This document shows positions 11,643 through 23,578 of a stretch of 64,000 nucleotides of DNA, piece after piece; position 1 is the first letter of the stretch; the number at the start of each line of letters is the position of its first letter. A model generated the notes under the pieces. The model saw only the letters and a list, made by a program, of their open reading frames with translations. It had not been told where the DNA came from and did not search any database. The position numbers and the translations under genes were made by a program. Location: the NCBI GenBank assembly GCA_023653785.1, contig JAMKCH010019834.1:62001-126000 (forward strand), read 5' to 3'. Source of the stretch: Ophioderma brevispina (lineage: Eukaryota; Echinodermata; Ophiuroidea; Amphilepidida; Ophiodermatidae).

Positions 11643-13753
11643 GTAAGTCTTCAATAATGTATACTAAATAGCGCGGAGATAGGTTCTGGAAATTTCTTTG
11701 ACACTAAAATGTTGGCTGTTACCGTGTATAAATGTTGATTGAAAAAAGGAAGTCATATACTTCGATTCATCAGATATGGTCCCCATACCATTCATCACGA
11801 GGTGGTGATAAATCAATGATGTGATGGAGCACACCAAATCAAAATTCATGGGCGAACCATTGGCAGACATTATTGAACCATCACAATAAGTAATGTTGTG
11901 GCCAATGGTTAGGCTTAAAAACTAATTGGCTGATTCACACATTTTGCGCACAATGCATAGAAAATGACAGGGTTCCAGGGTGAACGGTTACGCAATTGTC
12001 TCAAGATAAGATACTGTGTCCCAGAGAATTCATTTCAATCCAGACTCTTTATGCCTATTTTAGCCTTTAAAGCATAAAATCATACCACCATACATTATTT
12101 TCATTGGTTATGTAATTAAATAGTCAGATTTTATTGTAGCATACTTAAGGTATCGACCCCCCCCCCACCGAGACTTTGGCCATGCAAACCCTTACACACC
12201 CGGGATATAAACAATGATCCAGAAAATCTACCTTGGCCTAGCACGGCGTCCAGAAATCCAACCACCACCACCCAGCCCACCCACTCAGGGCCCTTAGGCC
12301 GGAGAAGGAGCCCATGCAAAACCGTAAATGAAAGATGTTTTAGAAATTTATCATACCATTTATGCGCACAAAATCACTCTCGCTACGAATATACCGTAAT
12401 AAGTCAACCACCACACACGCTCTCTCCCATAATAGACATTGATTAACTTCAATCGCTCACAGCAAGGCGGAGCCTCGCGTCTTCTTCATTCTGTTTTAAT
12501 CAATCTGTGGTCCTACCCACTTACGTTACTACCCAGTACAAAGGACACACAATATCTCGTACTCATTGGGCAACAATTCGCATGTAGATGTCAGTAAGGA
12601 ATAGAGTATTGTTCGGCCACCACATATATTCAAATACTCATAAACGCCCATCATCCCATATATGGAAAAGCAAACCCCCCCCCCGGCAGAAAGAAAATTT
12701 CCGCAATCACGAGACAAAACCGGCAGTACAATCTGCTACAAGGACTGTTGACGCAGCTGGCGAGCTTGAACCGCCAGACACCTGTGTTGGAACCGGATGA
12801 CTAAAAATAGCTTGGTATGCAGTGCGCATGGTCGAAATTACTATTGCTTTGCGGTAGTTCGCTGGCGATATAAGGATATACATGTAATTCAGATTCAGAC
12901 TGGCCTTGAACAAGACTGTCTCGTCTGAAGTATGAAGTCGAGTGCGACGCGTGCGTACACCCTGTGCCCCCTTTTAGTTGCAGTCGCTGTGAACTACGCG
13001 CGCGGTGAAAGTCGGTTCAATGTAGACGCCCGCGTGGCTTCTTACTTACGTCAGGAGCTGGCGGACACAGGATAGTATACAAAATATACTGACATGAGAG
13101 TCTCTGCCTACAATTAGGTCGAGGTTGATACAATATAGTGTATTTTGATTGAGGGCGCAGCCCCGAAGCAAAATAGCACAATTGCTCTCACCAAGGAACC
13201 ATAGTTTTAAGCAGAGACTCGAATAGAGTCAGTATATGATTTGTTTTATATATTCAATAATACATTTCCAGCTAATGAAAAAATAATAACTTGGGTATTT
13301 TCATCAATAAAATATCACGTCAAACAATCCATTCTGTGAATGAAGTGGTAGTACCGCATGCATCCAACTACGGCAAATGCGGACGAGATACGCGATCACA
13401 GTAAGTTACGCGATTAAGCGCCGTAAAATAGTTACCTCTGAGCCGTAAATAGTACTTTTGAAAAAAGAACTATTAGGGTGGGCGTGTTGGTGACGGGTAC
13501 TATTTAGGATGGCGCCGATTCTGCCGTATAGTGAAACTATTGTTAATCACGTGATTTGAGTTTGTGTAACCATAAAACAATTCTTAAATTTTTATCGTAT
13601 ATAATATATATTGCTATGAGATTTACTAAAACAGCCGCGGATTGTTCTCCTTGTAAATGTTGTACCGGATTTGATGTAGTGATGCCATTCCATGACACAA
13701 TGACGGGTGACAGTAGATTTTTTTTAATTTTGCATTCTTTTTTAACTTCCCAG
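11643..13753. other. Intron with a fold-back element
   Basis: Contains the inverted-repeat element at 13086-13238, a C run at 12158-12167 and a second at 12676-12684. Local GC is higher around 12240-13060. No exon or RNA gene is supported. Confidence 0.6.
13086..13238. mobile_element. Short inverted-repeat element (MITE-like)
   Basis: The arms are ACTGACATGAGAGTCTCTGC on the left and GCAGAGACTCGAATAGAGTC followed by AGTATA on the right. These pair through GAGTCTCTGC/GCAGAGACTC and again through TATACTGAC/GTCAGTATA. There is no coding content. The superfamily is not identified. Confidence 0.6.
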
Positions 13754-13981
13754 CCTTGAAACACTGTTGACGTAGACACTATTGAATGAAACCACGATTA
13801 CACCTCAAAGACGGAGATATGTTGACAATAGCAGGCTACGCTACAGAGAGTTTCACATTACCATAAATGACGACATTTACTGTGAATCCGTTTGAAACAT
13901 TTAGAGCAGGTAAATTTTCAGGAGCCCCGGGGGGAATTACCAACATACATCTGTGGTTACGATTAGTGATAAGTGATTGTG
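13754..13981 (+). pseudogene. Decayed Calx-beta B exon, slot I-6
   Basis: Follows TTCCCAG. It retains CTTGAAACACTGTTGACGT, GACGGAGATATGTTGAC, AATAGCAGGCTACGC, ACAGAGAGTTTCAC and TTTTCAGGAGCCCCGG. These spell LNTVDV, KDGD-LTIAGYATESFT and FSGAPG, which are private features of the intact exon at 47788. An extra base puts TGA at the fifth codon, and further indels follow. The donor region is GTAAGC. Confidence 0.85.
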
Positions 13982-14265
13982 GTAAGCAGAAAAACAGAGA
14001 AAGAAAATCAGAACAATGACATACACCTGTTTATTCATCCTAGACATACACATAATGGGAGAGGAAGACGACAAGGCACCACACGCATACGCGCAACTCA
14101 CACGCATACACACTCGCGCGAACGTCCAGAGCTAACCCTACATTGACACGTAATATATTAGGATGAAAATTACCATTCAGATTGACCATATTTTTTCGTG
14201 ACAAAACCCCCCCCAAATTTTGATTAGGATAGAAATTCAATCTGCGTAGTAATTGTTTTTTCTTG

Positions 14266-14359
14266 AATGGTGATTTCACACAGCTACAGCTGCAGTGGTG
14301 AAGGAATGGTTCTGTTACCTTACTGGTGATGAAATCAGGTGGTTGGAAGCGCAACGTTA
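14266..14359 (+). pseudogene. Decayed Calx-beta A exon, slot I-7
   Basis: Reads GATTTCACACAGCTACAG, then CTGCAGTGGTGAAGGAATGG, TTCTGTTACCTTACTGG, TGATGAAATCAGGTGG and a GTAAGG donor. The acceptor AG expected upstream is gone and bases are missing near GAAGGA. TACAGCTGCAGT and the ATGAA before TCAGGTGG match the exon at 48597. Confidence 0.75.
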
Positions 14360-15769
14360 GTAAGGCTATATTTAAAGAAGATAAGAAAACCCCGGTCGTT
14401 CTCTTATCAGCATGTACGCGTACTTTTGTAAAGAAGTACAAGGTATATTACTGATGTTCATCTAATGTGAAATAAGGAAAAAGAAACACTCGATTCTAGA
14501 CTGCTATTGCCGACATATGGTTGGTCAAAATGTTGGAGGAAGTAGACGGTTTCAGCGTTCCTCAAATTAAAGGTTAATGAGACCGCTCGCTAATTCAAAC
14601 CCCGTCCCCGGGGACATCAGATTTGACCTGAAGTGCGTCACAAATTGGTATCTGAAGAGCTATATCTCATCTACCCTGTGAAATCTTAAGGCTAAAATAC
14701 ATGGGGTTTGGATGTGTTATGAGTGAAACTGTACGCATTTGGCTCGACCAATATTAGTTTTACACAGATTTATGGACTATCATAAGGAAATATCTCTAAA
14801 ACTTTAGTTGGGGTATTCGGGTCAAGGTCAGTCGATCAAGATTAAAACTTTATATATGAAAGTGAGCCACCTTCTTTAATCGTTTAGTATAGATATTTCC
14901 CACAAAACATGGAATCTCGGACCATGCAAAACTATAAGGCAATATACGGCAATATATAGCAATGAATAAATCATGTTTACAACAAATTCCGGTTGGTAAT
15001 GATTCTTTCGTGAAGACGAACAGTGTCTAAAACATTAGTACCAAAGTACCTTTTTTAGTGTGGTGAAGTTATCTTAAAGAAATGAGAAAAAAAAGGAAAC
15101 AAAACACTTTCGAAGGCAGTATGTTGACATTAACCGTAAAAGGTGTAATAGCCGACGAATTCACATGTCTGACATGATTGTCTCTACCGTATGATTTACC
15201 GCATTCTTAAAATGTTACAGTAGACTGCGGCAAGCAAAACTAGCTTTTAAAAATTACAAACTAAAACAGGGGGTGCAGGACCATGGATAAAAATATTATC
15301 GCCCTGAATTTAGATTTCCAGGCGCGTCTGAATGGTACTATGCGTAGAGTGATTTACAAAACCTATCCTGATAGTGAAAAATTAAAAATTTCGCAAAGCT
15401 GTTCGCTCGCCTTGAGAGCTTTCAGAGACTAACACTTCTCCTTGTTCTTCAACAAAGCTTACAAACGTGGCCAAAGCAAAAAAAAAAAACAAAACAAAAA
15501 AAAAAAACACACACAAAAACTTTTTATTTCTTTCCAACTGATAATTTCTTGAATAATGTATCAATGCAATCACGTTGGGATTATAAGGTCGATAAACTTT
15601 TAAACAATATAAAGGTCCTGTACTGAGCTCGTTAGACTTTCGAAACACCTGTTGGTTTTAGGATTTGAAAGGGCCGTATTTGATTATTATTATACACGCC
15701 GTTTATCGACAGAAAATAAAAAATTGCGATTTGATTAAACAAGACCCAATTAATACAAACGGCAGTTGA
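14360..15769. other. Intron sequence without recognised genes
   Basis: AT-rich sequence with an A-rich tract near 15478-15525. No exon, RNA gene or repeat family was recognised before the LINE 3' end at about 15770. Confidence 0.55.
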
Positions 15770-18700
15770 TATAGCGCCTTCTAAAACAGGTTCAAAGGGG
15801 GCTTTACAAAATAGATAGTAATTACTATTAGCTAAAAAAGACATAGTAATTACAACAGTAGTGTTAAAAGATATGAAACCATAAGATAAGTACTTAACAT
15901 CAACTTAAAATATAAAAGAAACAACAGTGCACAATTAAATATCATGATGAGCAATAACAAAAAAATAATTAAGACACGAACAACTCTTAGGAAAAAGATG
16001 ACCCCTTAACCATTTTAGAGCTTTCCGAAAAAGTAACAAGATTGGAGTGGCGAACCAGGAGATAGGCAACAAAGAGTTCCATCGCTAGGGTGCATTGCTG
16101 AAAGCCCTGTCACCACTGACCTTGTGGGGAAACAGGAGGGGAGCGTCTGGTCATCTGCAGATCGAATCCTGGCTGCCAGGATATCCAAGAGAGGTTTGCG
16201 ACAATAACGATGTGCAATGTCCGGACAATGCCTTGTACGTCGGAAGCATCAGCTTACAGATACCAACGCGCTGACTAATTGGTAGCCAATGGAGCTATTT
16301 AAGGAGTGGTGTGGCTGGTGTCTTCTATCAGATCTGAACACATGCCTGGCTGCTCTATTCTGCAAAAGCTGAAGTTTACTCCGCTCTCTGGCCGACATTC
16401 CATAACAAAGTGAATTGGCCATAGTCAAAGGCGAGATTAACAGCAGTGAACGGACGAGATGATGACAACTCTCAAAATGTCATAAAGCGGCGGATCCGGT
16501 AAATACTGCGAAGGTGGAAGTTAACAGACTTAATGATGACCTTGACATGTTCAGTCATAGACTTTGTCTGATCAAACACAAAGGTTCTAATTGCGAGGGG
16601 ACTGGGGGGACATCCACTTCCCGACCCTGATGGTAATATCTTTGAGGCGACTTGTGTATTAGGATGAACATGCGATGACAAATCTGTCTTTCTCAGTCAA
16701 TTTGGTGTTACAGCGCATCCACTCACTGATTTCTCAATACAAAGCGAGAGTCTTTTGACAGCATTTGGCATCAACATCAATCTTAGGATCAACTGTCAAA
16801 TAGAGCTGCACATAATCAGACATAAATTGGTAAGCAATATGTGCTCGGATGATTGATGCGATACAGTAATGGTACATTACGAAAAAGAGAGGCCCGACAC
16901 AGAACCCTGAGGAAGACCGAGAGGGCGATGATGCTAGTTTGAAATCATCCCCAATCGCACACGAAAAAGAGCGGTTCTACAGGTAAGACCGAATCACCTG
17001 TAAGGCTGTACCTTGAATTTTGAAAGTATCACGTAACCTGTCCAAAAGAATGGCATGATAAACAGTATCAAACGCGCAGAAAGATCTAGCAGCACAATAG
17101 CATGCCTTACTGTTGTGAATTGCATTGCGGATATCGGTCGTGACAAGCAGAGTCCGTTCAGTGCTGTCGTTCTTTATAAGCTAACTGAAACTTCTCATTT
17201 AAGTCATGTGAGACAAAGAGATCCTTTATCTGGGCACTCCCTATTTTCTCCATGAACTTAGACACGCAGCTATATTTGACACAAGGCGATAGTTTTTGAG
17301 CACCTCCTTGTTCTAGGACAGGCTTTTTGAGAATGGGTGTCACAGGAGCTTCCCGGAGCTTAGCGGGGAAAACACCAGGGCGGATCGACTTGTAATGATC
17401 AGTGTTAATGGGTCAGCCAGAGTTGCAACATCCTCCTTAAGTAACACCAATGGAATGGTGTATAAGGAACATGATTTTGATGGAGTGACATAATCACCTT
17501 GGTTAACTCTTCAACAGTGACTGGGATTTAAAAAAAAACAAACAAATCAGTATTGGAACGGTCTCATCAGGTATTGTCCCGCTTGGATATTCATGCGAGT
17601 TGGACTGTGGATAAATATCCAGGTCCCGTCTATTTGTATACCTTGTCGCTGACAAACCTGGCAAATGAGTACTTCGTTCAGTAGTGAATTACAGTAGGAA
17701 GTTGTTTAGTTTGGGTTTCAGAAGCTTATTCAGAGTAGCAAACATGGTATTGTTGTTAGCTTTTTAATTGTTCTCTGTAATAACCTCCTTAGCATGATGA
17801 ATGAGTTTTACCAGTCACTGTTAGGGTTACAGGCTGCATCCAGATCGGCACTATTTCTAGTTTTACCCATTTTCTCTCTAAACGTCAACGTTCACGTCTG
17901 GCATCATCAATATTTTATTTAAACCAAGGTGATCTGGTCTGAATAATGCGGGTACGCTGTTGAGGAGGTGCATGGAATCGACGACAAGTACACTAATTCA
18001 AGACTCCTCAAATTTTACCCAAGTATCCTCATCGGACTGAGCCCTCCGAAGGTCAATACTGCCAATCATGGATGATATGTCATTTGAGAAAGAGTCTTCT
18101 TGTCAATATTCTTAAATATTTATGATGGTTGCACATTTCTAATGACGTGGGATTTCTGGCTGCTAATCGTAAATTAATCAATCAGATGTATCAGAGCCTA
18201 GCCCAGCAAGAGGTCCCACCCAGCAACTACTCCATCTTCAGGACGCGAGATATGATCGGGTCCAGAGTGTGACCATTTTTATGGGTAGGGCATAGAATAT
18301 GTTGATGAAAACCATTAGCAGCAAGAATCTCCAAAAATGAATAGACTCCCGATTCTAGCGGGGAGGTCACACATGCACGTGAAATCACCCAGCAGTTCGT
18401 TTAGCGGGAAAAGAGCAATCTCATTATTAGGAAAGTATCAAACTCATTTAAGAAGCATTATTTTGAGACCATTTTCCCAGGAAGGTGGTGGACGATACAC
18501 AGGGGATGAGTCTAACCCTAGTTTTGTTTATTACACACAAGCATGCTCAAAAGAATGCGTATTAATGCCTGTGGGTGTATTTTGAATGTTTAGGCACGTT
18601 TGAGGATTATACCAACATGGTCATCAGACTTCCTGGGAAAGTGCAGGAAGGAAATATCCCTCAGGCAGCATCTCAGCAAGGACCACGGATCGCTTTCAGC

Positions 18701-18800
18701 CAACCAGGTTTCAGTTATCACCAAAATGTCCAATCATATCCATAATGTATAATACAAAGAGGGACCGTCTTTTTACGGACAGCACGGGCATTCCATAGGA
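15770..18800 (-). mobile_element. Decayed L2/CR1-like LINE (non-LTR retrotransposon)
   Basis: Runs on the minus strand. Near 18780-18600 is an endonuclease remnant, ETWLAESDPWS, and nearby HVGIILKRA. At 17400-17150 comes the start of the reverse transcriptase: KLREAPVTPILKKP, then KLSPCVKYSCVSKFMEKI, and HDLNEKFQLAYKE. Around 16860-16470 comes the post-catalytic region with IRTFVFDQTKSMTEHVK and VNFHLRSI, a signature of L2/CR1-group elements. The 3' end near 15790-15770 carries AGAAGGCGCTATATCA. Many stops and shifts break the frame, so it is dead. It sits in the intron between slots I-7 and I-8, antisense to the host gene. The 5' limit is uncertain and may reach 19100. Confidence 0.8.
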
Positions 18801-19275
18801 CGGATGTTGGGAAGATTTTCATTATGTTTAGGACTGTCACGGATGTTGCCTGAGTTCCGGTTGACTGCCCAGTAATGGATGGGATCATTTTTGGTTTTTT
18901 TTTTGTAGAATGTCTGGACTAGCTTGAGGCTGCTGCGGGGTTCCTGGATGTAGGTGCTGTCGGGCCGGATGGTAGGGGGTAGATGGAATTTACGGTAAGA
19001 GTTAGACACACACACACTACACAACACACACCATCGGGACTAGACCAACGGTTCAGAGGAATAAAAATATCAGGCTTGTTTGAAATAAAGTAGGGGAACG
19101 AGGCTCGGTGGATCACAAAATGGCCTTTAAACATAGTCGTACAACTTCAGGAAAATAGTTGTTGTAAACACTTTTTTAAAATTGTGGGTAGTGCCTTTAT
19201 ATAGAGCTCTCCATGCCAGCAAACTTTAAACGGTGTTCAAGCAGAACATTCACACGATGTTGATCTTTTTGTTAG

Positions 19276-19498
19276 CCCTTGCCACCACTGACGATACCAC
19301 AAAACAGAAGGTGAGCTGATTATACTACTAAAGACGGCGTCACATTGACAATAGGTGGATACGCCACACAAAAGTTTCCTATTGAACATCACTGATGATT
19401 AAGTACGGCTGAAATGGCAGAATCCTTTGATGTCACTTTTACGGGTGCCACTGGAACTACAACAACGTCTACAGTAACGATTGCAGCTAAATTGGTTG
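19276..19498 (+). pseudogene. Decayed Calx-beta B exon, slot I-8
   Basis: Starts after GTTAG with CCCTTGCCACCACTGACG. KDGV, TIGGY, AEMAESFDVTF and GATGTTTTST can be followed in shifting frames. TIGGY is otherwise seen only in the intact exon at 49058. TGA follows about 40 nt in, and the last bases (GCAGCTAAATTGGTTG) are altered from the usual DNDG. Confidence 0.85.
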
Positions 19499-19645
19499 GT
19501 AATAATTATTATTACCAAAACTTTTTTCTGAAACATCCAATTCTTCATTGAATGAAAATGGTCGAGTAGTCGCATTAAGGACAGATAAGGGGATCGGTGA
19601 TTATAAATTTAAATGAACTTTGAAATTTTCCATTATTATTCCCAG

Positions 19646-19753
19646 TTTCGGTCGGACTTCATTCAGCTACAGCGTCAGTTGGAGAATCAGGGATTCAGAT
19701 GGTACCGTTACACTCGTGGTAACAAATTCAGGTGGTGGATCCTGCAACAATAG
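19646..19753 (+). pseudogene. Decayed Calx-beta A exon, slot I-9
   Basis: CCCAG acceptor, then TTTCGGTCGGACTTCATTC, AGCTACAGCGTCAGTTGG and GTGGTAACAAATTCAGGTGG, before GTAAGT. Insertions relative to a 99-nt exon bring TAA into frame near 19720. The block III partner (52179) is also dead. Confidence 0.8.
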
Positions 19754-19873
19754 GTAAGTTTCGGTCATTCAGGACGATAAATGAGTAGAAATAAATGAAT
19801 TATAAACAATTTTATCGATACATTGAGATATAATTGTGAAGAGTCTCACTTCAAAGTATCATTTAAACTGCAG

Positions 19874-20084
19874 GATATTGCAAACAAATGATGGGACACC
19901 GTGGAGGTACGATATACTAGTTTAGACGGCCAGATGATAGACATTGCTGGATATACCACTAAAACGTTGTGAATTTTATCACTGATGACACGGCTGCTGA
20001 AATGAGTTGAAATGTTCGAGGTGTCATCCCGGGAGCAACTGCCGAACAAACGACCATTCCGAGTAACCTAAACGGATAATGATG
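19874..20084 (+). pseudogene. Decayed Calx-beta B exon, slot I-10
   Basis: Recognisable parts are ACACCGTGGAGGTACG, GACGGCCAGATGATAG, ACATTGCTGGATATACC, GCTGCTGAAATGAG and CGGATAATGATG before GTAAAA. TAG occurs in the expected frame near 19918. Indels and odd substitutions are frequent. The block III counterpart at 52775 is also broken. Confidence 0.8.
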
Positions 20085-20214
20085 GTAAAAATGGGAGTCT
20101 CAAAAACCATAAAATAACAACAAAGCACATAAATAGTCCACAAATACTGAATGAAATAGAAAGAAGAAATGGGGTTGTATATTTGATCTGTCAATTTTTA
20201 ATGGTTCTTTTCAG

Positions 20215-20310
20215 TTGTGTAGATTTTGTGTCGGCTGCGAACAGTTGGAGAAGGGGACGGGATTGTAACCTTGCCGGTTACAAACTTAGGTGTTGGAACT
20301 GCCACTATAA
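20215..20310 (+). pseudogene. Decayed Calx-beta A exon, slot I-11
   Basis: 96 nt between TTTTCAG and GTAAGA. A lost base near the start gives TAG as the second codon. It keeps GGAGAAGGGGACGGGATTG and CCTTGCCGGTTACAAAC, that is TLPVTN. The proline is found elsewhere only in the intact slot III-11 exon at 55026 (TLPITN), which fixes the correspondence. Confidence 0.85.
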
Positions 20311-20624
20311 GTAAGATTTAGCATGTAGCTCGTTTAAATCTTCTTCACATTGGAAAACACAAGTTTTTTTAATCTAGATAACATTGGCAGTTAATTACAT
20401 TTGATCCATTTTGTATCTTAGTCTTAAACTGAGGACTGTCAATTTTGCAAACTTTTGTGTCGCATTAATTTTCTGAACGCACTATATAATGTAATGACCA
20501 TCTATTCACTATAATAATTCTGTACAATCAGTAACGCAAACTCTGCGTGTGTTGTGTGCTATTACAAAACCAAGAGTTACAAATGAATACCATGCGAAAT
20601 TTTCACCCACTTAACCTATTTCAG

Positions 20625-20837
20625 CACTTAGTTCGACTGATGTAGACACCGCTGAGGGTACTGATTATACTAGTAAAGATGGTCAGATGGTAACCATTGC
20701 CGGATATGCCACTGAAGATGTAGTGGTTGTTATTACCGATGACACTGATGCTGAAATGAGTGAAATGTTCGATGTGACATTTACAGGGGCAACTGGAACA
20801 ACCACAACGTCTAGAGTAACCATTACTGATAATGATG
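20625..20837 (+). CDS. Calx-beta B exon, slot I-12
   Basis: 213 nt, fully open. It reads LSSTDVDTAEGTDYTSKDG, then QMVTIAGYATEDVVVVITDD, TDAEMSEMFDVTFTG and ATGTTTTSRVTITDNDG. The DGQM wording is shared with slot III-12 (56168). It stands between decayed exons 20215 and 21411 plus the intact A exon at 21135. If the dead exons are skipped it could pair with the A exon at 2877. Confidence 0.9.
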
Positions 20838-21134
20838 GTAATATATATGTATGATTCTCACTACTAAAAAAGCTTCCAATAAACTTACTCTACAAAATGG
20901 TGTCTTGTCAAACATCAATTATTCTTTCTGTAAAGCAACTGATCATCTCAAATCTACATTTTCCCCCTGGCTTGAAAAGCAGTAGCTGTTTTATCCATTT
21001 ATTTCTCTGTTATTCAATAAGTTCTATGAATCGAAACTATAAGCAGTAACTATTCAAAAATGAATTTCAACAGTTCAAGCACATTTCAAGCAAAATACAA
21101 TTGTTTTAACTACCGATATCTTTCATCTTTCCAG

Positions 21135-21233
21135 TTTCAGTCGACTTTACTTCACCTTCAGCTACAGTTGGAGAAGCAGATGGCAGCGTCACGTTAACAC
21201 TAACAAATTCAGGAGGAGGAAGCGGAACTTTGT
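21135..21233 (+). CDS. Calx-beta A exon, slot I-13
   Basis: 99 nt, VSVDFTSPSATVGEADG, then SVTLTLTNSGGGSGTL. It ends in T before a GTACGT donor, whereas nearly all other A exons end in A before GTAAGT. Slot III-13 (57095) has the same T ending with GTATGT. EGDG is EADG here. The matching second half at 21411 is dead, which leaves this half-domain without a partner. Confidence 0.88.
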
Positions 21234-21410
21234 GTACGTTCCATGTAATACACCACAAAACATTATTTCAACCGTGAAGATTTCCTCTGTATATCAATAA
21301 GGGTTTAATATTCTATTAATAAAATTAAAATATGTATAAATAGGTAAATATATTTTTCTGAAGGTGCGAACATTTCAGAATTAATGTTTATGGTATGCCC
21401 GTTGTTACAG

Positions 21411-21626
21411 TGCTTTTGACGAATGACATTGTACATCTGAGGGTTTCGACTATACAACCAAAGATGGCAACGTCGTCTCTATGCTGGATACGCTACTGAA
21501 AATGTTGTGAAGTGATAGTAAAGACTACACGGACAGTTGGAAAAGCGCTAGATTTTGATGTCACGTTTCACCAAGGAGCCACTGGAACTTTAACAACGTC
21601 TACAGTGACGATAACTGACAATGAAC
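21411..21626 (+). pseudogene. Decayed Calx-beta B exon, slot I-14
   Basis: After TTACAG it reads TGCTTTTGACGAATGAC, which is the LLTND opening of its partner at 59638. Lost bases at ATTGTACATC and TCTATGCTGG put TGA in frame near 21500. The 3' half is readable again in another frame (LDFDVTFHQGATGTLTTS), and it ends DNE before C and GTAATA. The DNER ending is private to slot 14. Confidence 0.85.
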
Positions 21627-22313
21627 GTAATAGAAATAATTTAGTTTTAGATTTTGAGTTAGAGAATAAAGGTATCCTATTTTGCCCTGGAGTGTATCGT
21701 GCACATATCAACACGGGCGGAAAGCATTATTTTAAGTGGAACAAGGCACAGCCAAGTTCTACTCAAAAATAGTGCTGTGCCCGTTTTATAGGCAAGATAC
21801 AACAGAGTTTAAAACCAATGACCTTTGATCTCATTCTTAACTATTTTATAATAAAGGTAATATTTAACATAGGTTCTCATCATTATATGGTTAAATGGCA
21901 AAATTAGACTGCCATTACCCACCAAAAGAATCGAAGAACCCGTGAACGCAACAACATTCGCAATGTAAATAGACGCACGTGTATGAAGTAAAATGCAGTA
22001 ATAAACTAAAAATCGCTCCAGATAATTAGTATGCATAAACCCGTGATATCTGCTATATTACACGGGGCAGGAACCAAGTAGGAGAATATCTCCATGTGTT
22101 TAAGAATTGTTTGTAATGACTAAGGCCATTGATCGTTATTGTTACATATTTCGTACTAACCTCTCTATTCTCACTAATTGTTGCAAGGTTTATAATATGA
22201 ACGGTTCATATTCAAATCCATGTTTTGTTTCGTTTTTATTATGAAATGATTTTTAATATCTCGCCATGTTGCGTTGGAATTCATATCTTGCACTTTCTTT
22301 TTAAAATTACCAG
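21627..22313. other. Intron, nothing recognised
   Basis: AT-rich sequence with no repeat family, RNA gene or exon that I can support. Confidence 0.55.
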
Positions 22314-22412
22314 CACAAATTGATTTCACTACAAGTACCATTACGTTCAATGAAGGTGATGGCAGTGTGACTATATCGATAACCAACACGGGTCTTACGA
22401 CAGGCATTGTCA
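22314..22412 (+). CDS. Calx-beta A exon, Q type, slot I-15
   Basis: 99 nt. It opens with QIDFTTSTITFNEGDG in place of VSVDF, then SVTISITNTGLTTGIV, with a GTAAGT donor. The Q-type opening and the loss of the GGGT turn (GLTTGIV) mark the second-last domain of every block (partners 37694 and 60057). Confidence 0.9.
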
Positions 22413-22745
22413 GTAAGTACATTACAAAATAACCGTTATATGAAATAGCATATTTGTAAGAATAGTTATGAGAATGTATATAACGCTTATTACTCAAGGT
22501 AATCATTCTGAAACACTGGCATTTCTACTCCCCCGCATTCATAACATATTCCACTTTATAATAATTGCATAACCCAGCTAAACAACCGTTTTAAAATTTT
22601 AACAATACCAGTACTACTTTAATTGAGAAAAGTCACTTTTCAACATCTTGCAGCTCTGAATTCCGAAAAATGGGCATGACTGTAATCATGGTAATTGAGC
22701 AGGAGCAGAATATCATAGAGGCCTTATTTTAAAGAGTTCGTTCTT

Positions 22746-23057
22746 ACCCCACTACAGAAAAGGTTTAACACCATTGGTTAGTATAGACCTTTGGTAATCT
22801 CAAATTGTGGTGTCACTTTCGCTATAGGGGCCTGTTTAAGGTTACACAGGGATCAAACATGTAAAATGTCGCAATCATGGTGCAAGGTATGCCATATTGT
22901 CCATCTAGTCATAAGGATTCCAAAATATACAGACTTTTTAAAACAATTTTATCCATTTTACCTATAATTCAAAAACCAATGGTCATAGATGGTACAAACT
23001 ATACATAGAGGGCCCATACAAACTACCAAAGTTGTTAAATATTTTCTGTAGTGGGGT
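22746..23057. mobile_element. MITE M1, intact copy
   Basis: 312 bp with terminal inverted repeats ACCCCACTACAGAAAA and TTTTCTGTAGTGGGGT, extending imperfectly for about 24 bp. The interior includes GGTTACACAGGGATCAAAC and GCCATATTGTCCATCTAGTC, both found again in the split copy at 31412-32360. There is no open frame of note. Confidence 0.85.
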
Positions 23058-23329
23058 GAACGATGATGTTTGACCTAGGTCCATGCTCTCAATATAAAAA
23101 TGCTGTTTTGACTGCTAAGAAATGCCATATTTGCACTCTGGATCTTCAGAATGCGTAACCTGACTTTGATATTCACCATGACCACGTATTCCAACGTCCC
23201 TTAAAAAACAAACAAGCAACTAACTTGTCATTCGATGGTTTCTATAATTTGATCAATTATCAAAAGACTCCATTTTTTCCATCGATTATTTAAAATTCAA
23301 CGACAATCAAGATGACAATGATGGATGTA

Positions 23330-23552
23330 TTATATACCTCATAGATAGATCCGTGTCATCTCATTGGTTAAAATAAGTCACAGGACATGGTATAGTTTCA
23401 CCATATTTGCATAAAACGTGTATAGTACCTTTTTTGCCCGGTATAGTAACTTTTGACCGGTATAGTAATTTTATGTCCTAGCTGTAGATGACAAATCAGA
23501 TGACAAATCAGATGACAATCACATGACAAAGATCTATCTATGAGGTATATAA
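23330..23552. mobile_element. MITE with 22-bp terminal inverted repeats
   Basis: The left end TTATATACCTCATAGATAGA (plus TC) is the exact complement of the right end TCTATCTATGAGGTATATAA (preceded by GA). The interior has short direct repeats GACAAATCAGAT and GGTATAGTA. No coding content. Confidence 0.9.
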
Positions 23553-23578
23553 AACAAATATTAACTGCCATTTATTCG

